Of a stretch of 64,000 nucleotides of DNA, positions 8,224 to 16,980 are shown piece after piece (the first letter of the stretch is position 1; the number at the start of each line of letters is the position of its first letter). The translations under genes and the position numbers were made by a program. This stretch comes from Variovorax gracilis (lineage in GTDB: Bacteria; Pseudomonadota; Gammaproteobacteria; Burkholderiales; Burkholderiaceae_C): NCBI RefSeq assembly GCF_030317115.1, contig NZ_JASZYF010000003.1:248001-312000 (forward strand). Reading direction: 5' to 3'. The notes below the pieces were generated by a model. The model was not told the DNA's origin. It did not search any database and worked only from the letters and a program-made list of their open reading frames with translations.

Positions 8224-8962
8224 AGAGGATTGCGACGAGGGCCGAGAGGCCGAACCACTGGAATGCATAGCCGTAGTGCTTTTCAACACCCAGCGCGGGG
8301 GCCGGCCAATCTCGCTGCAGGCCCTCGGAAGCCGGACCGGTCTGCTGCAAGGAGACGTCGGTCCGCAGTGGCAGACCGGTTTCGGCGCGAAACGCTTCAA
8401 GGTCCAGATTCTGCCGGATGAGCGAAGACCCCGGGGCGGCTCCCGGCGTTGGCGTTGCGGCGTCCGCCTTGCCGAGTTCCAGCAGGTGCGCTGGCGGCGC
8501 GGCGATCCGCCCGGTCACTTCGATCAGGCCGGGCGGCGTCTCGACGGGCTCCAGTCGGGTCCGGTCGGTGAAGTTGCGCTGCACCCAGCCGCGCTGGACC
8601 AGCACGGTTCGATCCGTGCCTTCGAGGGCGAGCGGCGTCACCACGTAGAAGCCCGGCACGCCGTGCATCTGTCGGTTGTCCAGATAGACCGTGTGCGGCG
8701 TCAGCCAGAGGCCTCGCAGCCGGACCGGGCGATTCAGGGTCGAAGCAGGCTTGTCGAGGGACAGGAAGGCCTGCTGATCGAGCGGCGGCAGGCTCTTCTG
8801 CGTGTCGATCTCGGCCTGGATGGCCTCTTTCTGCGCGGCCCGCGAGAGCTGCCAGCGGCCCAGCGAAACCGTGGTCGCGATCGTGGCCGCCGCCATGGCC
8901 GTGACCAGCCAGAATCGTCCGCGGCGCGGCGTGCGCAGGACGGCCGGAGAGTCCGCGTTCAT
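8165..8962 (-). CDS. SURF1 family cytochrome oxidase biogenesis protein
   Basis: SURF1 proteins bind heme A and help insert it into oxidase subunit I. The 265-aa protein has the standard layout: one N-terminal transmembrane helix (residues 17-35), LGRWQLSRAAQKEA, a central periplasmic domain with PGFYVVTPL and VLVQRGWVQRN, and a C-terminal helix GYAFQWFGLSALVAILYVWF. The start is ATG 8962, which is divergent from the small plus-strand gene at 8999 with 36 bp between the two. It begins the SURF1-ctaA-cyoE-SCO run on the minus strand. Confidence 0.95.
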   Translation of the reverse strand: MNADSPAVLRTPRRGRFWLVTAMAAATIATTVSLGRWQLSRAAQKEAIQAEIDTQKSLPPLDQQAFLSLDKPASTLNRPVRLRGLWLTPHTVYLDNRQMHGVPGFYVVTPLALEGTDRTVLVQRGWVQRNFTDRTRLEPVETPPGLIEVTGRIAAPPAHLLELGKADAATPTPGAAPGSSLIRQNLDLEAFRAETGLPLRTDVSLQQTGPASEGLQRDWPAPALGVEKHYGYAFQWFGLSALVAILYVWFQLIAPFRRARAARRG

Positions 8963-8998
8963 GCTGTGGGACGGCCTCTGCGGCCGATAATCGGGGTC

Positions 8999-9220
8999 AT
9001 GAAATACTTTGTCGCCCTCGCCTTCCTGGGCATCCTGGCGAGTCTCGGGTTCGCGCTGTTCTTCATGCTGAAGGACGGGCGCAACGGCCGCGCCAAAAGT
9101 GGCGGCATGGTGCGCGCGCTCACCGTTCGGATCGGGCTGTCGGTGGTTTTGTTCCTGTGCGTTCTGGTGGCTTGGAAGCTTGGCTACATCCAGCCCGGGG
9201 GCCTCCCCGTCGGCAAGTAG
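8999..9220 (+). CDS. DUF2909 twin-transmembrane protein
   Basis: This 73-aa protein consists of two hydrophobic helices (residues 4-24 and 45-65) joined by a basic, glycine-rich loop KDGRNGRAKSGG. It matches the twin transmembrane (DUF2909) proteins that sit in oxidase clusters of beta- and gamma-proteobacteria. It is the only gene on the plus strand inside this minus-strand cox region, fitted between coxC and SURF1, and is followed by a terminator. The function is unknown; a role in oxidase assembly is inferred from position only. Confidence 0.85.
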   Translation: MKYFVALAFLGILASLGFALFFMLKDGRNGRAKSGGMVRALTVRIGLSVVLFLCVLVAWKLGYIQPGGLPVGK

Positions 9221-9246
9221 GTTGTGCTCGTTCCAGGAGAACCATG

Positions 9247-9272
9247 AAAAAAGCGCCTTGCGGCGCTTTTTT
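9247..9272. terminator. Bidirectional rho-independent terminator
   Basis: An A6 run, stem GCGCC, loop TTGC, stem GGCGC and a T6 run form a compact symmetric hairpin between the convergent DUF2909 gene (stop 9220) and coxC (stop 9292). It should end transcription from both sides and separates the coxBAC operon from the SURF1 operon. Confidence 0.9.
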
Positions 9273-9291
9273 GTTGTGCCGTCGGTGATGC

Positions 9292-10173
9292 TCAAAGCCA
9301 GTAGACCGTGAAGTACAAACCGAGCCACACCACGTCGACAAAGTGCCAGTACCAGGCGGCCCCTTCGAATCCGAAGTGGCGCTCCGGCGTGAAATGCCCC
9401 TTGCGGATGCGCAAGGTGATGAAGAAGAGCATCAGCATGCCGATGAACACGTGCAAGCCGTGGAAGCCGGTCAGCATGAAGAAGGTCGAGCCGTACGTGC
9501 CGGAGCTGAGCTTGAGGTTCAGTTCGGTGTACAGGTGGTGGTATTCGTAGCCCTGCACGAACAGGAAGGTCAGGCCGAGCAGCACGGTGAGCCACATGAA
9601 GCGCACGGTCTGCGCCCGATGGCCGGCACGCAGGGCGTGGTGGGCGATGGTGAGCGTGACGCCGGAGCTCAGCAGGAGCGCGGTGTTGATGGTCGGCAGC
9701 CAGAACGGCCCGACGGTCTGGAAGGGCTCGACGATATCGGCCGGCGAACCGGTCACGCCGGCCACCGTCGTCGGCCACACCGCCTTGAAATCGGGCCACA
9801 GCAGGGCGTTGTCGAGACTGCCGAGCGATGGCAGCGCATGGGAGCGTGCCCACCACAGCGCGGTGAAGAATGCGCCGAAGAACATCACTTCCGAGAAGAT
9901 GAACCAGCTCATGCTCCAGCGGAAGGAGAGGTCGATCTTGTGGCCGTACATGCCGCCCTCGCTTTCGCTGATCGACTGGCGGAACCAGACGAACAACGTA
10001 CCGAGCCACACCACCATGCCCAGCAGCAGCGACCATGCACCCCACTGGTGGCCATTGATCCACTGGGCGGCCCCCAGGATGACGAAGAGCAGGCCGGTCG
10101 CAGCCATGACCGGGTAGGCCGATGGGCCGGGCACGAAGTAGTAGGGCGTGGTGCCGTGGGTGGTTGAACTCAT
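9292..10173 (-). CDS. coxC: Cytochrome c oxidase subunit III
   Basis: Subunit III of the aa3-type heme-copper oxidase stabilises subunit I and proton uptake. The 293-aa protein has seven membrane helices, with the conserved SMSWFIFSEVMFFGAFFTALWW, NTALLLSSGVTLTIAHHAL, VQGYEYHH and FHGLHVFIGM segments, and the C-terminal WYWHFVDVVWLGLYFTVYW. It is the distal structural gene of the cox operon, 50 bp after DUF2970. Confidence 0.97.
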   Translation of the reverse strand: MSSTTHGTTPYYFVPGPSAYPVMAATGLLFVILGAAQWINGHQWGAWSLLLGMVVWLGTLFVWFRQSISESEGGMYGHKIDLSFRWSMSWFIFSEVMFFGAFFTALWWARSHALPSLGSLDNALLWPDFKAVWPTTVAGVTGSPADIVEPFQTVGPFWLPTINTALLLSSGVTLTIAHHALRAGHRAQTVRFMWLTVLLGLTFLFVQGYEYHHLYTELNLKLSSGTYGSTFFMLTGFHGLHVFIGMLMLFFITLRIRKGHFTPERHFGFEGAAWYWHFVDVVWLGLYFTVYWL

Positions 10174-10223
10174 ATCAGGTCCTGGCTTTCTTCTCTCGAT
10201 TCAAATTCTGTGGGACGTGTTCT

Positions 10224-10433
10224 TCAGGTCGCGACAACCCAGCGCACGAACAGGATCAGGCCACCCACGAACAGCACCACGGCAATCAGGCCGACCGCAA
10301 TGATGTGCAAGGGATTGAGCTTGGAAACGTCGTCCTGGAAAGCGCTGTTCTTGCGCACGCCGAAGAACGACCAGCCTACGGCCCTGGCCGTCCGCCAGAG
10401 CGAGCCCTTGCGCGGTGCTTCGGGCGCGGTCAT
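10224..10433 (-). CDS. DUF2970 small membrane protein
   Basis: This 69-aa protein has a soluble N-terminal half containing RAVGWSFFGVRKNSAFQDD and one C-terminal helix (LHIIAVGLIAVVLFVGGLILFV). It matches DUF2970, found between ctaG and coxC in beta-proteobacteria. Its ATG 10433 overlaps the ctaG stop (ATGA at 10430-10433), so it should be made with CtaG. The role is unknown, presumably in oxidase assembly. Confidence 0.88.
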   Translation of the reverse strand: MTAPEAPRKGSLWRTARAVGWSFFGVRKNSAFQDDVSKLNPLHIIAVGLIAVVLFVGGLILFVRWVVAT

Positions 10434-11062
10434 GAGCGCGGCTCCGTCGCAGGCGGCACGGCGGCCGAGTTGGCGGCCACCGGTGCCGCGGGCGTCTTGC
10501 CGCCCACCTCGAAGAAGGTGTACGACAGCGTGATCGTCTTGACGTCCTTCGAGATCTTCGGGTCGATCACGAAGGCGACCGGCCACTGCTTCTTCTCGCC
10601 CGCGTCGAGGGTGTACTGGTTGAAGCAGAAGCACTCGAGCTTGTTGAAATACGGCGCGGCCTGTTGCGGCGCGTAGCTCGGGATGGCTTGCGCGGCCATC
10701 CGGCGGTTCTGCACGTTCTGGAACTCGTACATCACGGTGTTGAGCTGGCCCGGATGCACCTGCATCGACCGCTGCGCGGGCTTGAAGTCCCACAGCCCGC
10801 GCACGTTGGCATCGAACTCGACCGTGATCGTGCGGCTCGTGTCGACCTGGGTGTTGTCGGGCAGGCGCACCTTGTCGCCACCGGACGCACCGCCCGGCAC
10901 CTGCAACTCGGACAGGGCCAGGATGTTGATGCCAGTCATCTCGCAGATGGCACGGTACATCGGCACCAACGCATAGCCGAACGCGAACATGCCGGCCGCC
11001 ACGACGGCCAACTTGCCGACCATGCGGACGTTTTCGCGGCGGATGCGTCGACCGATGCCCAT
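10430..11062 (-). CDS. ctaG: Cytochrome c oxidase assembly protein CtaG (Cox11)
   Basis: Cox11/CtaG inserts copper into the CuB site of subunit I. The 210-aa protein has one N-terminal helix (VVAAGMFAFGYALVPMYRAICEMTG), a periplasmic immunoglobulin-like domain, and the copper-binding KLECFCFNQYTL motif (CFCF near residue 144). A Pro/Ala-rich C-terminal tail (PAAPVAANSAAVPP) is added. The start is ATG 11062. It lies just after the 36-aa assembly protein and is coupled to DUF2970. Confidence 0.96.
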   Translation of the reverse strand: MGIGRRIRRENVRMVGKLAVVAAGMFAFGYALVPMYRAICEMTGINILALSELQVPGGASGGDKVRLPDNTQVDTSRTITVEFDANVRGLWDFKPAQRSMQVHPGQLNTVMYEFQNVQNRRMAAQAIPSYAPQQAAPYFNKLECFCFNQYTLDAGEKKQWPVAFVIDPKISKDVKTITLSYTFFEVGGKTPAAPVAANSAAVPPATEPRS

Positions 11063-11070
11063 GATCCTGC

Positions 11071-11181
11071 CTACCGGCCGATCCAGACCATGCGGACGAT
11101 GAAGCCGATGAAGAACAGCACCGCGATGGAGGCCAGCGTGAGCCCCATGCGCCGGTTGCTTCTTTTCTGTTCGGGTGTCAT
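11071..11181 (-). CDS. Cytochrome oxidase small assembly protein (36 aa)
   Basis: ATG 11181 to TAG 11071 encodes 36 residues: a polar, basic N-terminus (MTPEQKRSNRRMG) followed by one helix (LTLASIAVLFFIGFIVRM) and VWIGR. It lies 13 bp after coxA and 8 bp before ctaG. The position and layout match the small assembly protein recorded between coxA and ctaG in Burkholderiales. It is easily missed because of its size. Single-helix membrane insertion is predicted, with the N-terminus likely in the cytoplasm. Confidence 0.85.
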   Translation of the reverse strand: MTPEQKRSNRRMGLTLASIAVLFFIGFIVRMVWIGR

Positions 11182-11194
11182 CACGCTATGCGCC

Positions 11195-12832
11195 TCAGCC
11201 GATCACCTTGGTCGCGGTGGCGTCCAGCTTGGGAGGGGTTTCGAAGGTGTGGAACGGAGCAGGCGAAGGAACTTCCCATTCGAGCCCTTCGGCGGCTTCC
11301 CAAGGCTTCTGCGGGGCCTTCTCGCCCTTGCCCATCATCGTGGGAAGCACGATGAAGAGGAAGAAGTAGACCTGCGCAAGACCGAAGGCGAACGCGCCCA
11401 CGGTGGCGACCGCATTGAAGTCGGCGAACTGCATCGGATAGTCGGCGTAGCGACGCGGCATGCCGGCCAGACCCAGGAAGTGCATCGGGAAGAAGGTGAC
11501 GTTGAAAGCGATCAGCGACCACCAGAAGTGGACCTTGCCGCGCGCTTCGTTGTACATCACGCCGGTCCACTTGGGTGCCCAGTAGTAGTAGCCGGCGAAC
11601 ATCGCGTACAGCGAACCGGCCACCAGCACGTAATGGAAGTGGGCCACGACGTAGTAGGTGTCCTGCAACTGGGTGTCGATCGGCGCGACCGCGAGGATCA
11701 GGCCGGTGAAGCCGCCCATCGTGAACACGAAGATGAAGCCCACGGCGAACAGCATCGGCGTCTCGAAGGTCATCGAGCCCTGCCACATGGTCGCGATCCA
11801 GTTGAAGATCTTCACGGCCGTCGGCACGGCGATCAGCATGGTCGCGTACATGAAGAACAGCTGGCCGGTCAGCGGCATGCCGGTGGTGAACATGTGGTGC
11901 GCCCACACGATGAAGGACAGGATCGCGATCGACGAGGTGGCGTACACCATCGAGGCGTAGCCGAAGAGCTTCTTGCGCGCGAAGGCCGGCACGATCTGGC
12001 TGATGATGCCGAAGGCCGGCAAGATCATGATGTACACCTCGGGGTGACCGAAGAACCAGAAGATGTGCTGGTACATCACCGGGTCGCCGCCGCCGGCGGG
12101 GTTGAAGAAGCTGGTGCCGAAGTGGCGGTCGGTCAGCGTCATCGTGATGGCGCCTGCGAGCACCGGCATCACGGCAATCAGCAGGTAGGCGGTGATGAGC
12201 CAGGTCCAGCAGAACATCGGCATCTTCATCAGCGTCATGCCGGGCGCGCGCATGTTGAGGATGGTGACGATGATGTTGATCGACCCCATGATCGACGACG
12301 CGCCCATGATGTGCATCGCGAAGATGCCGGCGTCCATCGACGGGCCCATCTGCAGCGTGAGCGGCGCGTAGAGCGTCCAGCCCGCAGCGGGTGCGCCGCC
12401 CGGCATGAAGAACGAGCCCACCAGCATCAGCGCCGCCGGGATCAGCAGCCAGAAGCTGAAGTTGTTCATGCGCGCGAAGGCCATGTCGGATGCGCCGACC
12501 TGCAGCGGGATCATCCAGTTCGCGAAGCCCACGAAGGCCGGCATGATCGCGCCGAACACCATGATCAGGCCGTGCATGGTCGTGAACTGGTTGAACAGCT
12601 CGGGGTTGACCAGTTGCAGGCCGGGCTGGAACAGCTCGGCGCGGATCAGCAGCGCCAGGATGCCGCCGACCATCAGCATGGTGAAGGAGAACAGCAGGTA
12701 CAGCGTGCCGATGTCCTTGTGGTTGGTCGCGAACACCCAGCGGCGCCAGCCGGTCGGCGCGTGGTGGTGATCGTCGTGGGCATGGTCGCCGTGGCCGGGT
12801 GCGTGGCCGTGGGGATCGAGGACTGCGCTCAT
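11195..12832 (-). CDS. coxA: Cytochrome c oxidase subunit I (aa3-type)
   Basis: This is the catalytic subunit carrying heme a and the heme a3-CuB centre. The 545-aa protein has 12 membrane helices, with [34 protein letters not shown] (the Glu and cross-linked His-Tyr helix), [10 protein letters not shown] (CuB histidines) and [11 protein letters not shown] (heme ligands). A His-rich N-terminus ([19 protein letters not shown]) precedes the first helix. Together with CoxB carrying CuA, this marks an A-family aa3 oxidase that reduces oxygen at the inner membrane. Confidence 0.98.
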   Translation of the reverse strand: MSAVLDPHGHAPGHGDHAHDDHHHAPTGWRRWVFATNHKDIGTLYLLFSFTMLMVGGILALLIRAELFQPGLQLVNPELFNQFTTMHGLIMVFGAIMPAFVGFANWMIPLQVGASDMAFARMNNFSFWLLIPAALMLVGSFFMPGGAPAAGWTLYAPLTLQMGPSMDAGIFAMHIMGASSIMGSINIIVTILNMRAPGMTLMKMPMFCWTWLITAYLLIAVMPVLAGAITMTLTDRHFGTSFFNPAGGGDPVMYQHIFWFFGHPEVYIMILPAFGIISQIVPAFARKKLFGYASMVYATSSIAILSFIVWAHHMFTTGMPLTGQLFFMYATMLIAVPTAVKIFNWIATMWQGSMTFETPMLFAVGFIFVFTMGGFTGLILAVAPIDTQLQDTYYVVAHFHYVLVAGSLYAMFAGYYYWAPKWTGVMYNEARGKVHFWWSLIAFNVTFFPMHFLGLAGMPRRYADYPMQFADFNAVATVGAFAFGLAQVYFFLFIVLPTMMGKGEKAPQKPWEAAEGLEWEVPSPAPFHTFETPPKLDATATKVIG

Positions 12833-12873
12833 CTTGGTATTCCTTGCAAACTCTTCGTCGTGGGGGCGGCGGC

Positions 12874-14052
12874 TTACTTGCCGCGCTCCGCGAGCACTTC
12901 AGCCGGCTGCACCAGTTGGCCCGTCTTGTTCGACCAGCTGTTCTTGGTGAAGGTCACCACGGCGGCGATGTCGGTGTCGCTCAGCTGCTTCCATGCGGGC
13001 ATGGCACCATTGTTCTGGCCGTTGAGCACGATGTGGAGCTGCAGCTTGTGGTCTGCATTGAGCACGGTCGCCGAGCCGTCGAGCGGCTTGATCGGGCCGG
13101 CGCCCTTGCCGTTGGCCTGGTGGCAGGCCGCGCAGTTGGCCGCGTAGACCTTTTCGCCGCGCGCCATGATTTCCGGAAGCGTCCAGACCTTGTTCGGATC
13201 GTCCTGCTTGGCGGCGGCCTCCTTGCGCTTGCCGTCCACCCAGGCGGTGTAGTCGGCCTTGGCGAGCACCTTCACGTGGATAGGCATGAAGGCGTGCTCC
13301 TTGCCGCAAAGTTCCTGGCACTGGCCGTAGTAGTCACCCACCTTCTCTGCACGGAACCACGTGTCGCGGACGAAGCCGGGGATCGCGTCCTGCTTGATGC
13401 CGAACTGGGGCACGGCGAACGCATGGATCACGTCATTCGCGGTGGTGATGATGCGCACCTTGGTGTCGACCGGCACGACCAGGGGGTTGTCGACCTTGAA
13501 CAGGAAGTTGTCCGGCACGTCGCCCCGGGCGCCGGCATCGGACAGCGCCCGGTGCGAGCTGTCGAGGGTCGAGATGAAGCCGAGGCCCTCGCCTTCGCCC
13601 TTGAGGTAGTCGTAGCCCCACTTCCACTGGTAGCCAGTGACCTTGATGGTCAGGTCGGAGTTGGTGGTGTCCTTCTGGGCCACCAGCACGCGGGTCGCCG
13701 GAAGGGCCATGAGGATGACGATGATGAAAGGCACGATGGTCCAGATGACCTCGACCACCACGGACTCATGGAAGTTGGCCGCCTTGTGGCCGACCGACTT
13801 GCGGTGCTTCCAGATCGAATAGAACATGACGGCGAACACCGCCACGAAGATCACGGTGCACAGGATCATCATCACCGTGTGCAGGAAATGCTGCTCCTGG
13901 GCGATCTTGGTGACGCCCGTCGGGAGATTCAACTGGCGTACGGATGGCCCGCCGGGAAGGTCATTGACTGCATGCGCCGCGCCGCTGAACGCCGCGCCGG
14001 CCGCCAGCAGCAGATTCGCCGGCCAGATCTTGTTCCGCCAATTGCTCTTCAT
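12874..14052 (-). CDS. coxB: Cytochrome c oxidase subunit II with C-terminal cytochrome c domain
   Basis: Subunit II receives electrons at CuA. The 392-aa protein has a signal peptide (to about SGAAHA), two membrane helices, a cupredoxin domain with the CuA site [20 protein letters not shown], and an added C-terminal c-type heme domain with CAACHQANG and a likely Met ligand in GAMPAWKQL. This caa3-like fusion means a cytochrome c is covalently attached. I chose ATG 14052 (MKSNWRNK), preceded by GAAG; an upstream in-frame start at 14085 is less likely. It begins the structural operon after DUF2244. Confidence 0.97.
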   Translation of the reverse strand: MKSNWRNKIWPANLLLAAGAAFSGAAHAVNDLPGGPSVRQLNLPTGVTKIAQEQHFLHTVMMILCTVIFVAVFAVMFYSIWKHRKSVGHKAANFHESVVVEVIWTIVPFIIVILMALPATRVLVAQKDTTNSDLTIKVTGYQWKWGYDYLKGEGEGLGFISTLDSSHRALSDAGARGDVPDNFLFKVDNPLVVPVDTKVRIITTANDVIHAFAVPQFGIKQDAIPGFVRDTWFRAEKVGDYYGQCQELCGKEHAFMPIHVKVLAKADYTAWVDGKRKEAAAKQDDPNKVWTLPEIMARGEKVYAANCAACHQANGKGAGPIKPLDGSATVLNADHKLQLHIVLNGQNNGAMPAWKQLSDTDIAAVVTFTKNSWSNKTGQLVQPAEVLAERGK

Positions 14053-14118
14053 CGTGTTCACTTCTTCATTTCCTGTTAACCCCACCGGTCCCCACGGTGC
14101 GACATTGCGCCTGCCCCC

Positions 14119-14610
14119 TCAGGCACTGCGCAATGCCATGCGAATCTCGCGCGCCAGCGCCGCGCGCAACTCCGGGCGCACATAGCGCCCCACCCTGACC
14201 GAACGACCTTGACCCGAGACCTCGATCAGCGACCGATCGCTGTCCTGTGGCTCGACCCGCACCTGGTGCGGCAAGAATTCCGTGCGCTCATAGTGCCCAC
14301 CGTTCTCGAGTTCGACCACCAACCGCCCGCCCTGCAAGGCGATCTTCTCGCCATCGGTCGCGTGCCGTGCATACAGCACGAACGCGAAACCCACCGCGGC
14401 GAGTTCGAGCCAGGCGAACGGAAGCACGAGTCGTGCACCGTTCAGCCAGAAGACGGTTCCGATGCCCAGGGAAACCACGCAGAGCGACGCATAGAGCCAG
14501 CCAAGCTGGCTCGGCGTGACCGAGCAGTTGCGCTTCAGGAACCAATGGATGCTCTGGCCTGAAACAGTGGCAAAACGAAACACGGAATTCGACACGGGCG
14601 AGTTCAGCAA
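14119..14610 (-). CDS. DUF2244 membrane protein upstream of coxB
   Basis: The product is about 163 aa with two hydrophobic helices (LGWLYASLCVVSLGIGTVFWL and LPFAWLELAAVGFAFVLYA), followed by a beta-rich domain including LVVELENGGHYERTEFLPHQVRVE. It matches the DUF2244 family found directly before coxB. No ATG exists near the N-terminus: TTG 14610 is the longest option, with GTG codons at 14595 and 14583 as alternatives, and none has a clear ribosome binding site. The function is unknown; it is probably co-transcribed with coxBA. Confidence 0.82.
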   Translation of the reverse strand: MLNSPVSNSVFRFATVSGQSIHWFLKRNCSVTPSQLGWLYASLCVVSLGIGTVFWLNGARLVLPFAWLELAAVGFAFVLYARHATDGEKIALQGGRLVVELENGGHYERTEFLPHQVRVEPQDSDRSLIEVSGQGRSVRVGRYVRPELRAALAREIRMALRSA

Positions 14611-14717
14611 ATCGGTGCGTCGATCGCTGTCAAACCCATGTCCGACAGGCCTCGATCACGGGACAATACCCGGGAGTTCACGCAGCGCCGGATTGTAGCG
14701 GGTCACGCAACAATCAC

Positions 14718-15632
14718 TCACAGGCCTGCGCGACTGCGCTGAAGCATCGTTCGCATCTCGCGCAGGGACACGGCGCTTTCGATGGAAAGGGCCACCCGCG
14801 GGGGCGGCTTGAAGGCGTGGCCGTAGATGATCTCGAAGGTCAGCGCGATCCGCCCGCCTCCCTCTTCGGCCGGGGCCAGTTCGGGCAACGCCTCTGCCAG
14901 CGCGTTGCGCCAGCCCCTGCCACGCAGGGCCGGAAAACGTCCGGGATGCAGGTTTCGCCCGAGGCCACGCAACTCGGCCAGCGCCGCATCGGCATCCGCC
15001 CAGGTGAGCACGATGCGTTCCATGTCCATCACGGGCTCCGCAAAGCCGGCGCCGACCAGCATGTCGCCCCAATCGTGCATGTCGGTGAACTCGTGGCTGG
15101 CGGCCGGCCAGCCAAGACGACGGTAGAGGGCCCGCAACTCCATCAAGGTGTCGGGGCCGAAGCACGAGAACATCAGGAATCCATCGGTCGCGACCCGGCG
15201 ATGCCACTGGGCGATCAGCGCCTCCGGGTCGGCGGCCATGTGGAGCGCCATGTTGGCCCAGAGCAGATCCACGCCGTCTTCCGGGAGCGCGTCGAAGCTG
15301 GGCTGCGAACCCTGCCATCGGCGGGCCGACCACCAGGGCGCGGCGAGCGCCTTGCCGGTCGCCGGAACCAGCGCGGTTTCCGGCTCTATCACGAAGGAAG
15401 CGGCGTCGCGGTAGCGCCGTGCGACGAGGGCGTGCGCCCCCAGCCCCCCGCGCAGCGGCGCCCAGTCGACCCAGTGACGCGGCTTGGCCTTGATCCATTG
15501 CAACCGATCCTCCATGCGGCGACCGACTTCCTCGTGCAGCCAGGGAGATGCCGGCTCCGGCGCGAGCCGTGCCCATCGCGCGGCCGCCGTGGCGTCGATG
15601 GTCGGCGGGCGGTGTGCGGGCTCGGTGGACAT
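14718..15632 (-). CDS. BioC-like SAM-dependent methyltransferase
   Basis: This 304-aa class I methyltransferase belongs to the malonyl-ACP methyltransferase BioC-like group. Visible features are the N-terminal TAAARWARLAPEPASPWLHEEVGRRM, a central DLLWANMALHMAADPEALIAQWHRRV (motif post-II in this family) and FLMFSCFGPDTLMEL. The glycine-rich SAM loop is weak (HALVARRYRDAA), so activity is not assured. The start is ATG 15632, 22 bp from the divergent comF start. No other biotin genes are present, so biotin synthesis is not supported by context. Confidence 0.75.
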   Translation of the reverse strand: MSTEPAHRPPTIDATAAARWARLAPEPASPWLHEEVGRRMEDRLQWIKAKPRHWVDWAPLRGGLGAHALVARRYRDAASFVIEPETALVPATGKALAAPWWSARRWQGSQPSFDALPEDGVDLLWANMALHMAADPEALIAQWHRRVATDGFLMFSCFGPDTLMELRALYRRLGWPAASHEFTDMHDWGDMLVGAGFAEPVMDMERIVLTWADADAALAELRGLGRNLHPGRFPALRGRGWRNALAEALPELAPAEEGGGRIALTFEIIYGHAFKPPPRVALSIESAVSLREMRTMLQRSRAGL

Positions 15633-15654
15633 GGGGCGCTCAGTATATTGAGGG

Positions 15655-16371
15655 ATGTTCAGCCACTGGATCGAACGGCCTTTCCCGGGCCTGCTCAACC
15701 GCCTGCCCAGCCAATGCGTCGTTTGCCGGGCATGGCCGGCGCAGCCGGTGTGCGACGCATGCGTCGCGCGCTTTGCGCCACCGACACCGCGCTGCGCGAC
15801 CTGCGCGCTGCAAGTTCCCGACGGCGTTTCGCGCTGCACCGAGTGCATGCGGGAGCCCCCGCCCCTCGATGTTTGCCTGGCGGCCTGCGCCTACGTCTGG
15901 CCATGGCCCGAATGCATCGCGGAGTTCAAGTTTCGCGGCGACGCGGGCCGGGCCGCGCCGCTCGCGACCCTGCTGCGCAGCGCGCCATGGGTCGAGCCTG
16001 CACTGGAGAAGGCGGACATCGTCCTGCCGATGCCCCTCGCACCGGTTCGACTGCGCGAGCGCGGCTTCAACCAGGCGCACGAACTCGCGCGCCGCCTGGC
16101 GCCACGGAAAACCGACGCCACCCTGCTACTGCGAACCCGGGAGACCACGGCGCAGAGCGGGCTGACGCGGGCGGAACGCCTGCGCAACCTGCGCGGAGCA
16201 TTCGCCCTGGAGCCACTGCGCGCGATGGCCGTCCGCGACCGCCGGGTCGTGCTGGTCGACGACGTGATGACCAGCGGGGCGTCCCTTTTCGCGGCAGCCC
16301 AGGTGCTGCGCGCGGGCGGCGCATCGCACGTCACGGCGATCGTGCTCGCCCGCACGGAGGCACCCGGCTGA
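15655..16371 (+). CDS. ComF family phosphoribosyltransferase-like protein
   Basis: The 238-aa protein has an N-terminal zinc module with four Cys pairs (CVVC, CDAC, CATC, CTEC) and a C-terminal PRTase domain with the PRPP loop VVLVDDVMTSGAS. ComF/GntX proteins take part in DNA uptake (natural transformation) in some bacteria, with an unknown reaction. It is divergent from the BioC-like gene and is followed by trmL 21 bp later, so the two may be co-transcribed. Confidence 0.88.
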   Translation: MFSHWIERPFPGLLNRLPSQCVVCRAWPAQPVCDACVARFAPPTPRCATCALQVPDGVSRCTECMREPPPLDVCLAACAYVWPWPECIAEFKFRGDAGRAAPLATLLRSAPWVEPALEKADIVLPMPLAPVRLRERGFNQAHELARRLAPRKTDATLLLRTRETTAQSGLTRAERLRNLRGAFALEPLRAMAVRDRRVVLVDDVMTSGASLFAAAQVLRAGGASHVTAIVLARTEAPG

Positions 16372-16392
16372 GCGGAACCGACAATCAGTGCC

Positions 16393-16854
16393 ATGTTTCA
16401 CATCGTCCTCGTCGAACCCGAGATCCCGCCCAACACCGGCAACGTCATCCGGCTGGCCGCCAACACGGGCTGCACCCTGCATCTGGTCGAGCCGCTCGGC
16501 TTTTCGATGGACGACCGGCTGCTGCGACGCGCCGGGCTGGACTATCACGAGTACGCCAAGATCCTGCGGCACCGCGACTGGCAGGCACTGCTCGACGCCG
16601 AGCACCCAGCGCCGGACCGGATGTTCGCGCTCACGACGCGCGGCACGCAGGCGGTGCACGCCGTCGCCTTCCGCCCCGGCGACTGGCTCGTCTTCGGCTC
16701 GGAGACGCGCGGCCTCGCGCCAGAGCTGCGCGAGCGCTTTCCCGCCACGCAGCGGCTGCGCCTCCCCATGAAGGAAGGCCAGCGCAGTCTCAACCTGTCG
16801 AACGCCGTGGCCGTCACGGTGTTCGAAGCCTGGCGCCAGAACGATTTCCACTGA
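16393..16854 (+). CDS. trmL: tRNA (cytidine(34)-2'-O)-methyltransferase TrmL
   Basis: TrmL methylates the wobble nucleotide of certain tRNA-Leu species. This 153-aa protein has the full SPOUT-fold signature: EPEIPPNTGNVIRLAANTG at the N-terminus, FGSETRGL (SAM-binding knot) and LPMKEGQRSLNLSNAVAV at the C-terminus. Its length is typical of the family. It begins 21 bp after comF. Confidence 0.94.
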   Translation: MFHIVLVEPEIPPNTGNVIRLAANTGCTLHLVEPLGFSMDDRLLRRAGLDYHEYAKILRHRDWQALLDAEHPAPDRMFALTTRGTQAVHAVAFRPGDWLVFGSETRGLAPELRERFPATQRLRLPMKEGQRSLNLSNAVAVTVFEAWRQNDFH

Positions 16855-16881
16855 GCAAGCGCAAAAGGCGGTAAAGCCCGC

Positions 16882-16980
16882 CCCCGTGTGAACCGCCGCG
16901 GATCCGGCTCCGCCCTTCCACCGGCGGTTCCCCCGGCAGGGGGTAGCCGGCTACACGAAGTGAGCAAGCCTGGGGGCGAG
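16882..16980 (-). repeat. Stop-codon-fused GC-rich intergenic repeat, copy 1
   Basis: Read on the minus strand from the TAG stop of the MaoC gene, the element starts CTCGCCCCCAGGCTT, then a variable segment, then the hairpin CCCCCTGCCGGGGG, then GCCGG and a GGCGGTT-like end. The same blocks in the same order follow the stop of pcaI (copy 2, 33978-34078). The outer boundary at 16882 is approximate. Confidence 0.8.

Noticed and set aside
10664..13147. 827-codon plus-strand open frame over ctaG, coxA and coxB
   Set aside because: It is antisense to three clearly recognisable oxidase genes and its His/Arg/Gly-rich product is a high-GC shadow.
14628..14633. Perfect TTGACA -35 box before DUF2244/coxB
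   Set aside because: No acceptable -10 box lies 16-18 bp downstream, so a promoter is not supported.
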